Assembly: GCA_050942695.1 (NCBI GenBank)
Contig: JBMNNU010000233.1
Span: forward strand, 1-5,315
Reading direction: 5' to 3'
DNA: 5,315 nucleotides
From: JBMNNU01 sp050942695
GTDB lineage: Bacteria; Chloroflexota; UBA6077
Both the position numbers and the translations under genes were made by a program. This document shows, piece after piece, positions 1 to 5,305 of this stretch (positions are counted from its first letter, which is position 1; each line of letters starts with the position of its first letter). The notes beneath the pieces are model-generated. The model was not told where the DNA came from. It made no database searches and was given only the letters and a program-made list of their open reading frames with translations.

Positions 1-2
1 GC

Positions 3-116
3 ATCACGGCAGTGATCCAGCCCGGCGGCTCCATACGCGACCAGGAGGTTATCCGTGCGGCCAACGCGGCCCAGATCGCGATGATCTTCACCTACAAGCG
101 GCACTTCAAGCACTGA
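3..116 (+). CDS. purH: Bifunctional purine biosynthesis protein PurH, C-terminal end only (partial)
   Basis: Only the last 37 codons and the stop lie in the window; the gene starts off the left edge. The peptide reads ITAVIQPGGSIRDQEVIRAA and ends IFTYKRHFKH. The QPGGSIRD segment and the terminal RHFxH are hallmarks of the AICAR transformylase domain of PurH. PurH is a cytosolic enzyme that catalyses the last two steps of IMP synthesis: formyl transfer from 10-formyl-tetrahydrofolate to AICAR, then cyclisation of FAICAR. The fragment comes from the transformylase half. A strong hairpin begins 20 nt after the stop, so purH is probably the last gene of its transcript. The identification rests on motif recognition in a short piece, but the motif is distinctive. 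Confidence 0.9.
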   Translation: MTAVIQPGGSIRDQEVIRAANAAQIAMIFTYKRHFKH

Positions 117-136
117 GAAGTGTTTGATGCAGACAC

Positions 137-165
137 GGAAGGGCGCGGGGGAACTGCGCCCTTCC
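137..165 (+). terminator. Hairpin after purH, probable transcription terminator
   Basis: A perfect 10-bp inverted repeat, GGAAGGGCGC (137-146) and GCGCCCTTCC (156-165), encloses a 9-nt loop. It starts 20 nt after the purH stop. The stem is GC-rich and would be very stable in RNA. It is followed by CCCTCCATCT and not by a clear U-tract, so it is not a textbook intrinsic terminator. It may stop transcription without a U-tract or protect the 3' end of the mRNA. Confidence 0.6.
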
Positions 166-178
166 CCTCCATCTGGGG

Positions 179-460
179 ATGAGCCGGCGGCAAGAGAACT
201 GGCCGAATATGCCCAGCCGTAGCCACACCTCCACCTCTGATCCACAAGCGAGCTGTTTTCTGGGGCCTAGTGACCTAGAGTTCGGCCCAAGAGGGCTGAA
301 AGTTCCCTCGTCGATTCGGCTTAACAAAGTAGCAACGCTGCACAGGAGTCTCGTTCGCCGACGCCTTGGCTACGTTGGGCCGAAGACCGAACGAGCGGTC
401 AACCAATGCCTTCGGTACGTTTTTCAGCTACAAGCGGCTGTAATAGATGGGCAGCAATAA
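179..460 (+). pseudogene. Remnant of a MazF/PemK-family toxin gene (C-terminal part only)
   Basis: The open frame from ATG 179 to TAA 460 encodes 93 residues. Residues from about 31 onward (nt 269 on) read like the C-terminal half of a MazF/PemK endoribonuclease: GLKVPSSIRLNKVATLHRSL, then VRRRLGYVGPKTERAVNQCL and RYVFQL. This fits the family pattern of a conserved Leu-Arg/Lys-Val/Ile-x-Thr strand, a basic (K/R)xLG turn, and a closing helix that ends in a short hydrophobic tail. Residues 1-30 do not resemble the family. The N-terminal RGE(V/I)W strand and the RP(V/A) loop that build the RNA-binding and catalytic face are absent from this frame, and I did not see them in the other plus-strand frames upstream. 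No antitoxin gene lies next to it. It is most likely a decayed toxin gene whose 5' half was deleted close to the purH terminator. An expressed short protein cannot be excluded. The assignment is by eye, not by profile search. Confidence 0.55.
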
Positions 461-478
461 GCTTAATCGATTACTATA

Positions 479-554
479 GCCAAATTGGTCTCCAATTCAG
501 ATGTGTCGAGTTCAGTTACGACGGTTTATCAAATTGGTTGATATGGCCAAATTG
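479..554. repeat. AT-rich leader with three CAAATTG(G) elements and a small hairpin
   Basis: The core CAAATTG occurs at 481-487, 530-536 and 548-554; the first copy is embedded in GCCAAATTGG (479-488) and the last in GGCCAAATTG (545-554). The first copy also forms a perfect 6-bp inverted repeat, AATTGG (483-488), TCT, CCAATT (492-497). The block sits directly upstream of the ribosome binding site of the DUF1905/YdeI-type gene, so it may hold that gene's promoter or a regulator binding site. I see no convincing -35/-10 pair. The function is inferred from position only. Confidence 0.35.
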
Positions 555-560
555 AGTTGT

Positions 561-564
561 GGAG
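561..564 (+). promoter_or_regulatory. Ribosome binding site that fixes the start of the DUF1905/YdeI-type gene
   Basis: GGAG lies 6 nt upstream of ATG 571. Two earlier in-frame starts exist (GTG 559 and ATG 565), but they overlap or touch this site and have no purine-rich sequence of their own at a workable distance. This favours 571 as the true start. Confidence 0.65.
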
Positions 565-570
565 ATGGGT

Positions 571-1029
571 ATGAAGCAGCAGTTCACTGCAGTGATCAAA
601 AAGCACGAGGGTATCGATGCGGCTTACGTGGATATCCCTTTCGACGTCGAAAAGGTTTTCGGAGCAAAACGCGTCAAGGTTAAGGCTTGGTTTGACGGCG
701 TGGAGTATCGAGGCTCGATTGTCAGAATGGGCGGTTGTTACTGGCTCGGGTTGACACAACCCATACGTAAGACGATAGGTAAGAACCCAGGGGACCTGGT
801 TGAGGTGGTGGTGCAGAAGGACGAAGATGAACGTGTGATCGAACTACCTGAGGACTTCAAATCCGTTTTGGAGCAAAACCCCCCTGCATACGAACACTTC
901 GAAAGGCTCTCGTATTCACATAAGAAGGAGTATTGTCAGTGGATCATGGAGGCGAAGAAGGAAGCGACGAGGGCTGCGCGCATCGAGAAGGCAGTACAGA
1001 TGCTTTGCGACAACCGTAAGCTAAAGTAG
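571..1029 (+). CDS. DUF1905 / YdeI-OmpD-associated family protein
   Basis: The protein has 152 residues and two recognisable parts. Residues about 1-85 (MKQQFTAVIKKHEGIDAAYV, then the VEKVFGAKRVKVKAWFDGVE and YRGSIVRMGG segments, and GLTQPIRKTIGKNPGDLVEV) match the small beta-barrel DUF1905 domain. Residues about 88-150 (the VIELPEDFKSVLEQNP stretch, FERLSYSHKKEYCQWIMEAK, and a basic TRAARIEKAVQML helix) match the helical YdeI/OmdA domain, whose members have been called bacteriocin-protection or OmpD-associated. The biochemical role of the family is not established, and I do not assign one. There is no signal peptide or membrane span, so it should be cytosolic. The start at 571 is chosen for the GGAG 6 nt upstream; a start at 559 or 565 would add four or two residues. 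The gene stands alone on its strand and converges on the NlpC/P60 gene with only 21 bp between the stop codons. Confidence 0.85.
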   Translation: MKQQFTAVIKKHEGIDAAYVDIPFDVEKVFGAKRVKVKAWFDGVEYRGSIVRMGGCYWLGLTQPIRKTIGKNPGDLVEVVVQKDEDERVIELPEDFKSVLEQNPPAYEHFERLSYSHKKEYCQWIMEAKKEATRAARIEKAVQMLCDNRKLK

Positions 1030-1057
1030 CGCTTTTTTGATAGCACAAAGCTAACGG
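1014..1057. terminator. Weak inverted repeat spanning both stop codons of the convergent gene pair
   Basis: CCGTAAGCT (1014-1022) pairs with AGCTAACGG (1049-1057) at 8 of 9 positions, with an A/A mismatch, around a 26-nt loop. The loop carries six T at 1033-1038 on the plus strand. The repeat overlaps the 3' ends of both genes, which is where a shared bidirectional terminator would be expected. The stem is short and the loop long, so this is only a candidate. Confidence 0.25.
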
Positions 1058-2058
1058 CTGCCGACTGCCGCCGGTCGCGATGCGCCGACGAAGCGGCTGG
1101 CCCAGTACTGATCGCCAATGTTTGTGACCTTTACCCCAACTCCATCGTCGACAGCGTGAACGAACTGTCCTCCGCCGATGTAGATCCCGCCGTGGGATAG
1201 GCCGGCTGTGTAGGTGTTCTGGAAGAAGACCAGGTCGCCCGGCTGCAACTGCTCCATCTCGATACTGGGGCCGGCGTTGAGCTGTCCGTACAGATCGTGG
1301 TTCGGGACAGGGACACCGGCTTCTTGGCAGACGTATCCTATAAAGCCGCTGCAGTCGAACCCAACCCCAGGAGAGCTACCTCCCCAAGCGTATCCATACC
1401 CCACATACTCCATTGCTATGGCGCTTATCGTATCGCCAGTGACCTCCATCGGTTCGGGCGCCGTGGGCGCTTGAGGCTCCTGGGATGTTGGAGGGGTATT
1501 CGGCTCTGAAGCTGTAGGAGTTGGGCACAGGCTAGCTGTCGGGTTTGCCGGAACGGTTGGGGCCGGAGTCTCGGTTGGAACAGGGATATCAGCAGGCTCT
1601 GGCGTGGCTGTTGGGACTGGAGCATCGGTGTCGATCGGTACAGATTCGCTGGCAGCCTCCGGGGTATCGGTTGGTACCGGGGTGCTGGTTTGCGTCGGGG
1701 TGCTCGTGGGGATAGCTGCTATTGTCGCTGTAAGCTCGGCAGTCGCTGAAGGTGTAGCCTCCACAGGGATCGTTGGAGTCGATGTGGCGGCCAGAGTGGA
1801 TGGAGTCTCCGTTGGACGGGTGCCGCCTCGCGAGGATACTGACGACCTTACGGCTAACACAGCTTCATCGCTATCGCTCGAAGCTTTGACGCGAGGTTGC
1901 TCTGATGGAAGTATGTCGGCTTCAAGCGACTTTTCCATCGAAGGGGTGGTGTGGATGAACAGGTTACCCCCGGTGGCTCCATGGATAAGCTGTTCGAAGG
2001 TTGCCCCTACTTTGATTTCTGAGATAGTCAGACCTGTGGTAAACGGCAGCGCTGCCAA
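1051..2058 (-). CDS. Exported NlpC/P60-family peptidase with a Thr/Pro-rich linker
   Basis: Numbering is from TTG 2058, giving 335 residues. The C-terminal domain (about 207-330) is an NlpC/P60 (C40) cysteine peptidase, a family that usually cleaves peptide bonds in the peptidoglycan stem. C236 lies in GFDCSGF, H289 in LSHGGIYIGG and the third polar residue H301 in FVHAVDDG. The YGYAWGGSSP motif before the Cys and LQPGDLVFF after it are also typical, so the enzyme should be active. Residues about 82-203 form a low-complexity linker rich in Thr, Pro, Ala and Glu, which would hold the domain away from the membrane or wall. Residues 1-81 match no domain I know. The start is doubtful. TTG 2058 is the only ATG/GTG/TTG before the in-frame stop at 2212-2214, it has no Shine-Dalgarno sequence, and it cuts away the front of a hydrophobic segment. 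The in-frame upstream codons read RYRNIVLWACRCVAVAILVL, a good signal or anchor sequence. The real protein probably starts near 2103-2120, perhaps at ATT 2103. The gene is monocistronic and faces the DUF1905/YdeI-type gene. Confidence 0.85.
   Translation of the reverse strand: MAALPFTTGLTISEIKVGATFEQLIHGATGGNLFIHTTPSMEKSLEADILPSEQPRVKASSDSDEAVLAVRSSVSSRGGTRPTETPSTLAATSTPTIPVEATPSATAELTATIAAIPTSTPTQTSTPVPTDTPEAASESVPIDTDAPVPTATPEPADIPVPTETPAPTVPANPTASLCPTPTASEPNTPPTSQEPQAPTAPEPMEVTGDTISAIAMEYVGYGYAWGGSSPGVGFDCSGFIGYVCQEAGVPVPNHDLYGQLNAGPSIEMEQLQPGDLVFFQNTYTAGLSHGGIYIGGGQFVHAVDDGVGVKVTNIGDQYWASRFVGASRPAAVGSR
1450..1815 (-). repeat. Low-complexity Thr/Pro-rich linker coding tract of the NlpC/P60 protein
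   Basis: This tract of about 122 codons (residues 82-203) encodes irregular variants of (V/A)PTxTPE, such as PTETP, STPTIP, PVPTDTPE and PVPTATPEP. At the DNA level it contains short direct repeats, for example CGGGGTGCT at 1678-1686 and 1696-1704, offset by 18 nt (six codons). This suggests growth by slippage or unequal recombination. The tract also creates a long open frame on the opposite strand (1604-2113), which is an artefact of the biased codons. Confidence 0.7.
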
Positions 2059-2115
2059 GACCAGAATGGCAACTGCAACGCATCTACAGGCCCACAGTAC
2101 AATATTGCGGTAACG

Positions 2116-2446
2116 ATAAACCCTTCCTGTCGTTGTCCAGCCACTCCCACGAGGCGGAACAAAGCGCCTGTTATCCCCAGATATTGGATTGCCTCCGAAG
2201 TGGGTTAATTCTCAAAGGCGGTGGTTTGCCTCTGGTCGGCGAGCCTCGGACCGGTCGATTGTCGCCGACGGCGATTGGTTCTGGTCGAATCGGAGCCCGC
2301 TCTGTGTTGGGAAGCGCTGCCAGTTAAAACGCGCTAAAAAGAAGCAGAGCACCATTGCTGCCACTGCACAAGGTTGTTCTAGTAGCGAGAATAACACACG
2401 AATACTTCACTTGTCCAGGCTAGCCGGATGGTCTTGACCCCACCAG
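2116..2446. other. Divergent intergenic region without a recognised gene
   Basis: This region lies between the upstream edge of the NlpC/P60 gene and the promoter of the metal operon. Short open frames on both strands have no family resemblance and no good ribosome binding sites. Visible structure is a 13-base palindrome, TCGCCG-A-CGGCGA (2262-2274), whose left half can also pair with an upstream element: GTCGGCGA (2235-2242) and TCGCCGAC (2262-2269), 19-nt loop. An AGGAAGGG on the minus strand (2128-2121) may be the ribosome binding site of the NlpC/P60 gene. I found no tRNA or other known RNA. Confidence 0.5.
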
Positions 2447-2462
2447 CCCCTTGTACAAAGGG
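2447..2462. repeat. Near-perfect 16-bp palindrome over the -35 region of the metal operon
   Basis: The sequence CCCCTTGTACAAAGGG is symmetric except for one C/A pair (2450 with 2459), and its core TTGTACAA (2451-2458) is a perfect palindrome. It contains the proposed -35 element. It could bind a second regulator, or its symmetry could be partly fortuitous. It is distinct in sequence from the ATATGA-type operator downstream. Confidence 0.4.
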
Positions 2463-2479
2463 CGGCGTCACGTTACAAT
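2451..2479 (+). promoter_or_regulatory. Probable sigma70-type promoter of the metal-resistance operon
   Basis: TTGTAC (2451-2456) and TACAAT (2474-2479) are separated by exactly 17 nt. The -10 differs from TATAAT at one base; the -35 shares TTG with the consensus. Transcription would begin near 2486, at the left edge of the palindromic operator, which leaves a leader of about 40 nt before ATG 2527. Confidence 0.55.
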
Positions 2480-2485
2480 AAACGC

Positions 2486-2510
2486 ACATATGAGCAAGTA
2501 TTCATATATG
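2486..2510. promoter_or_regulatory. Operator for the ArsR/SmtB-family repressor
   Basis: The inverted repeat ATATGA (2488-2493), 8 nt, TCATAT (2502-2507) is flanked by further AT-rich sequence ending CATATATG. ArsR/SmtB-family metal sensors such as SmtB and ZiaR typically bind AT-rich imperfect palindromes with a TGA-Nx-TCA core, and this site fits. It lies at the predicted transcription start, just upstream of the repressor's own gene. Binding would therefore block transcription of the whole operon and give autoregulation that is released by metal. The repressor-to-site link is inferred. Confidence 0.65.
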
Positions 2511-2526
2511 CCGCAGGGAGGCGAGT

Positions 2527-2943
2527 ATGGCACGAAAGGCACTATTCCGCGATAGCCAAGGGGAAAATGAGGTGGTGGATCTACCTCCCAAGGATGTTTG
2601 CGAAACCTACTGCGTTAACGCGGATGCCGTGGCGCGGGTCAAGCCCCATATAGCCTCCGACCGCATCGCATCTCGTTTGGCGGACACCTTTGCCGTTCTG
2701 GGGGACCCCACCAGGGTCAAGCTGATCAGTGCGCTGATGCATTCGGAGCTGTGCGTTTGCGACCTAGCGGCGCTTGTGGAGTTGAGCCAATCAGCGGTTT
2801 CACACCAGTTGAGGCTTCTCAGGACTATGCGCCTGGTCAAGTATCGTAGGGATGGGCGAGTTGTGTACTACTCACTGGACGACCAGCACATCGCCAACCT
2901 CTTCTTAGAGGGTGAGCAGCACGTGATGGAAGAAGGAGACTGA
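2527..2943 (+). CDS. CadC/SmtB-like metal-sensing repressor, ArsR family
   Basis: The protein has 138 residues, in the usual range for CadC-type repressors. The winged helix-turn-helix begins near residue 50: FAVLGDPTRVKLISAL, then ELCVCDLA, the recognition helix LSQSAVSHQLRLL, and the wing YRRDGRVVYYSL. Two metal sites can be read. The first is C25 and C29 in an N-terminal extension plus C76 and C78 in helix 3. The gaps of 4, 47 and 2 residues equal those of CadC C7, C11, C58 and C60, which bind Cd/Pb. The second is D119, H121, H132 and E135 in the last helix, with exactly the D-x-H-x10-H-xx-E spacing of the SmtB Zn site. The expected role is a cytosolic dimer that represses the operon until metal binds. 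The start at ATG 2527 is well supported by AGGGAGG (2515-2521), 5 nt upstream. The stop is 3 nt before the ATPase start, and the Shine-Dalgarno sequence for the ATPase lies within this gene's last codons, so the two are probably translationally coupled. The symbol cadC is plausible but the metal is not proven. Confidence 0.92.
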   Translation: MARKALFRDSQGENEVVDLPPKDVCETYCVNADAVARVKPHIASDRIASRLADTFAVLGDPTRVKLISALMHSELCVCDLAALVELSQSAVSHQLRLLRTMRLVKYRRDGRVVYYSLDDQHIANLFLEGEQHVMEEGD

Positions 2944-2946
2944 CCT

Positions 2947-5142
2947 ATGGGGAGCAAGGCAATAGGGCCTTCGATAGCACAACAGGTCGCCCGCGAGACT
3001 CTGGTGCTGGAGGGGCTGGACTGTCCCGATTGCGCATCCAGCCTTGAGAGAGCCATTTCCGATATCGACGGGGTTCTCAACGCTCATCTCAACTACACAT
3101 CTTCGACCCTGTGGGTTGAGTATCAGATCGATCGGGTAGGCCGTGGGCGCATCGTCGACACTATTAACGATGCAGGATACCGGGCGCGTAACAATGGAGC
3201 GTCGGCAGAAATCACGGATTCCAGAGTGGGGAGCCGACGGCTTTTTTCCCTGCTGTGGCGATATCCGAGGGCAATGGCCACTGCAGGCTCTGGTTTTCTT
3301 CTTTTGGTTGGCCTGCTGCTATCGCTGGGAGAATCTCCGCTCTTAGCACAAGCGGCACTAGCCCTTGGGATTCTCGTGGGTGGCTACCCCGTAGCACGGA
3401 GCGCTCTATTTTCCCTGCGTGCAAGGCAGACTGACATGAACGTCCTTATGACGGTGGCGGTGCTGGGCGCTCTAGCAATAGGAGAATGGCTGGAGGGCGC
3501 CTCGGTGGTGTTTCTCTTCTCCCTCGCCAATGCCCTGCAATCCTACACGATGGACCGGACGAGGCACGCTATCCGTTCGTTGCTGGAGCTAGCCCCCAAG
3601 CAGGCTACCGTGCTGAGGAAAGGCCACCACCAGGTGGTTATACCTGCGGAGCAGGTTGCCGTCGATGATCTGATCCTGGTGCGGCCTGGGGAGAAGATCG
3701 CAACCGATGGTATCGTGGTCTCCGGACGCTCAGCGGTAAATCAAGCGCCGGTAACTGGGGAATCAGCCCCGGTGGACAAAGGGGTTGGGGACGAGGTGTT
3801 CGCCGGCACCATCAATCAGGAGGGCGCTCTGAAGGTGCGGGCAACCCGAACGTACGCCGAGAACACCATCTCCCGCATCATCCATCTGGTAGAGCAGGCC
3901 CAGGCTCAAAAAGCTCCCACGCAGCAGTTCGTCGACCGATTCGCTCGCTATTACACCCCAGCCGTCATCGCGCTCGCTGTTGCGGTGGCAGTAGCGCCTC
4001 CGCTACTGTTTGGAGCCTCCTTCGAGAACTGGTTCTATCGAGCTCTAACCCTGCTGATCATAGCCTGCCCCTGCGCGCTGGTGATCTCTACTCCTGTGTC
4101 CATAGCTGGGGCTATCGCCGCTGCAACAAAACATGGTGTGCTGTTCAAAGGGGGGGCTTACCTCGAGTCTATGGGCGGCATCTCGGTTGTGGCATTCGAT
4201 AAGACGGGCACCCTGACCCGAGGTCGGCCGGATGTGGCCGAAGTGGTGCCGCTCGGCGGGTACGATCGCCAACAAGCTTTAACGATGGCTGCAGCGCTCG
4301 AAGCTCACAGCGAGCATCCCCTGGCTCGAGCCGTGCTGCGGCGGGCTCGCGAGGAGGGCATAGAGATCCTCGAGGTGCAGGAATTTCGTGCGCTGCCGGG
4401 ATTGGGCGCGGCCGGAACGGTAGAGGGGCAAAGCTGTTTTGTTGGAAACGCCAGATTGGCTGAGCTGCAGATTGGCCACAACATAGATATACCCCCAGAT
4501 CTGGATCGACTCGAGAAGAAGGGCAACACAGTAGTGCTGCTTGGCTGCGCAGGCAGATTGGTTGCTCTGATCGCGGTGGCGGACCGGTTGAGGAAGGAAA
4601 GCAAGGAAGCTGTGAACGCACTTAAAGAGAGCGGCATCAGCCACGTGGTGTTGTTAACCGGCGACAACTCCCGGACTGCGGCTGCTATCGCCCAACAGGT
4701 GGGGGCAGACGACTATCAGGCTGAGCTGCTTCCTGAAGATAAGCTGAGCGCTGTGGAGCGCCTTCTGGATCGCTACGGCAACGTCGCGATGGTGGGGGAC
4801 GGGGTAAATGACGCTCCGGCTCTAGCCAGAGCGACGGTGGGGATAGCTATGGGCGCTGCTGGGACCGATACAGCTTTGGAGACTGCCGACGTAGCCCTGA
4901 TGGGGGATGATCTGAGTAAACTCCCCTATATGGTGAAGCTGAGCAGGCGGACCGTCGGCATTATTCGGCAAAACGTAGCGTTTTCGGTGGCAGTGAAGCT
5001 GTTGTTCGTGGCGCTTGCTTCACTTGGTGTAGCCAACCTCTGGATGGCTGTCCTGGCCGATGTGGGCACCTCCCTGCTGGTTATCGCCAACGGGATGAGA
5101 TTGCTTGGTACGCGCTTTGCCTGGGAAACCGGCGGGAGGTGA
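2947..5142 (+). CDS. Zn2+/Cd2+/Pb2+-exporting P1B-type ATPase (CadA/ZntA type)
   Basis: The protein has 731 residues, the usual size for a pump with a single N-terminal metal-binding domain. It exports divalent soft metals across the cytoplasmic membrane using ATP. Order of domains: a ferredoxin-like HMA domain (about 17-85) with LDCPDC (D25, C26, C29), whose acidic residue before CxxC is usual in Zn/Cd pumps; two N-terminal membrane helices (about 107-156); TM3-4 (about 164-197); the actuator with TGES (270-273); TM5 (about 338-358); TM6 with the metal-binding CPC (374-376) in CPCALVISTP; DKTGTLT with phosphorylated D418; the HP motif of the nucleotide domain (H457, P458) in SEHPLARA; TGDN (571-574); GDGVNDAP (617-624). 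K684 in TM7 and D705 in TM8 (LADVGTSLLV) are the PIB-2 signature residues and argue against a copper pump. All catalytic residues are intact. The start at ATG 2947 is supported by AAGGAG (2933-2938), 8 nt upstream. It is the second gene of the operon; its own 3' end carries the ribosome binding site of the next small gene. cadA or zntA would both be reasonable names. Confidence 0.95.
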   Translation: MGSKAIGPSIAQQVARETLVLEGLDCPDCASSLERAISDIDGVLNAHLNYTSSTLWVEYQIDRVGRGRIVDTINDAGYRARNNGASAEITDSRVGSRRLFSLLWRYPRAMATAGSGFLLLVGLLLSLGESPLLAQAALALGILVGGYPVARSALFSLRARQTDMNVLMTVAVLGALAIGEWLEGASVVFLFSLANALQSYTMDRTRHAIRSLLELAPKQATVLRKGHHQVVIPAEQVAVDDLILVRPGEKIATDGIVVSGRSAVNQAPVTGESAPVDKGVGDEVFAGTINQEGALKVRATRTYAENTISRIIHLVEQAQAQKAPTQQFVDRFARYYTPAVIALAVAVAVAPPLLFGASFENWFYRALTLLIIACPCALVISTPVSIAGAIAAATKHGVLFKGGAYLESMGGISVVAFDKTGTLTRGRPDVAEVVPLGGYDRQQALTMAAALEAHSEHPLARAVLRRAREEGIEILEVQEFRALPGLGAAGTVEGQSCFVGNARLAELQIGHNIDIPPDLDRLEKKGNTVVLLGCAGRLVALIAVADRLRKESKEAVNALKESGISHVVLLTGDNSRTAAAIAQQVGADDYQAELLPEDKLSAVERLLDRYGNVAMVGDGVNDAPALARATVGIAMGAAGTDTALETADVALMGDDLSKLPYMVKLSRRTVGIIRQNVAFSVAVKLLFVALASLGVANLWMAVLADVGTSLLVIANGMRLLGTRFAWETGGR

Positions 5143-5149
5143 ACGATCC

Positions 5150-5275
5150 ATGGAAGGCAACGTCGAGGGCGACGAAAAGGAGACGACGAGGCCCGCAGGC
5201 TTATTTGTCCGAGTGGTTCTTTCGATTGCAGTCCTTACAGTGATTCTACTTTTAAGCCAGTTGGGGGGCTATTAA
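5150..5275 (+). CDS. Small single-span membrane protein of unknown function, third gene of the metal operon
   Basis: This 41-residue protein matches no family I recognise. It starts at ATG 5150, 7 nt after the ATPase stop, with a strong Shine-Dalgarno sequence GGAGGT (5135-5140) that overlaps the ATPase stop codon at 9-nt spacing. It ends at TAA 5275. Residues 1-17 are hydrophilic and mostly acidic (MEGNVEGDEKETTRPAG, net charge about -3). Residues 18-38 form one hydrophobic helix with a single Arg near its start (LFVRVVLSIAVLTVILLLSQ), followed by LGGY. It has no Cys or His, so direct soft-metal binding is unlikely. Its position suggests an accessory or stabilising subunit of the ATPase, by analogy with small proteins such as KdpF or MgtR that act on P-type ATPases, but this is inference. 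The fit between ribosome site, spacing and a clean membrane helix makes a real gene more likely than chance. Confidence 0.7.
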   Translation: MEGNVEGDEKETTRPAGLFVRVVLSIAVLTVILLLSQLGGY

Positions 5276-5305
5276 TTTGGGTGGGGGTGAAGACCCCCCC
5301 CCAAA
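5276..5305 (+). terminator. Hairpin directly after the metal operon, possible terminator at the contig edge
   Basis: TTTGGGTGGGGGT (5276-5288) pairs with ACCCCCCCCCAAA (5293-5305) at 12 of 13 positions around a GAAG tetraloop. It begins immediately after the stop of the small membrane gene, where an operon terminator would be expected. The stem is followed by A residues and not T, so it is not a standard plus-strand intrinsic terminator. The runs of nine C and nine A and the final CCCC at the window end also raise the possibility of a sequencing or assembly error. Confidence 0.35.

Noticed and set aside
529..759. A 76-codon minus-strand open frame over the start of the DUF1905/YdeI-type gene
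   Set aside because: It is antisense to a well-supported domain on the plus strand and has no family resemblance.
1604..2113. A 169-codon plus-strand open frame with a Val/Gly/Ala-rich product
   Set aside because: It is the antisense of the Thr/Pro linker and N-terminal region of the NlpC/P60 gene. The composition is a simple mirror of ACN and CCN codons and no family is recognisable.
2275..2300. A GGTCGAATC stretch resembling a tRNA T-loop
   Set aside because: The flanking bases do not form the 5-bp T-stem, and no acceptor or anticodon arm could be found around it.
2212..2397. A 61-codon minus-strand frame from GTG 2397 with a hydrophobic N-terminus
   Set aside because: It has only a weak purine-rich site upstream and no recognisable family, and the rest of the peptide looks like random intergenic translation. 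It is kept only as a remote possibility for a disrupted 5' end of the NlpC/P60 gene, since it shares that frame.
2133..2437. Two plus-strand open frames of 64 and 82 codons in the divergent intergenic region
   Set aside because: They overlap each other, have no good ribosome binding site and resemble no protein family.
4169..4667. Three overlapping minus-strand open frames of 120-150 codons
   Set aside because: They lie wholly within the ATPase nucleotide-binding and phosphorylation region, which is fully accounted for by conserved motifs on the plus strand. Their products are low-complexity and family-less.
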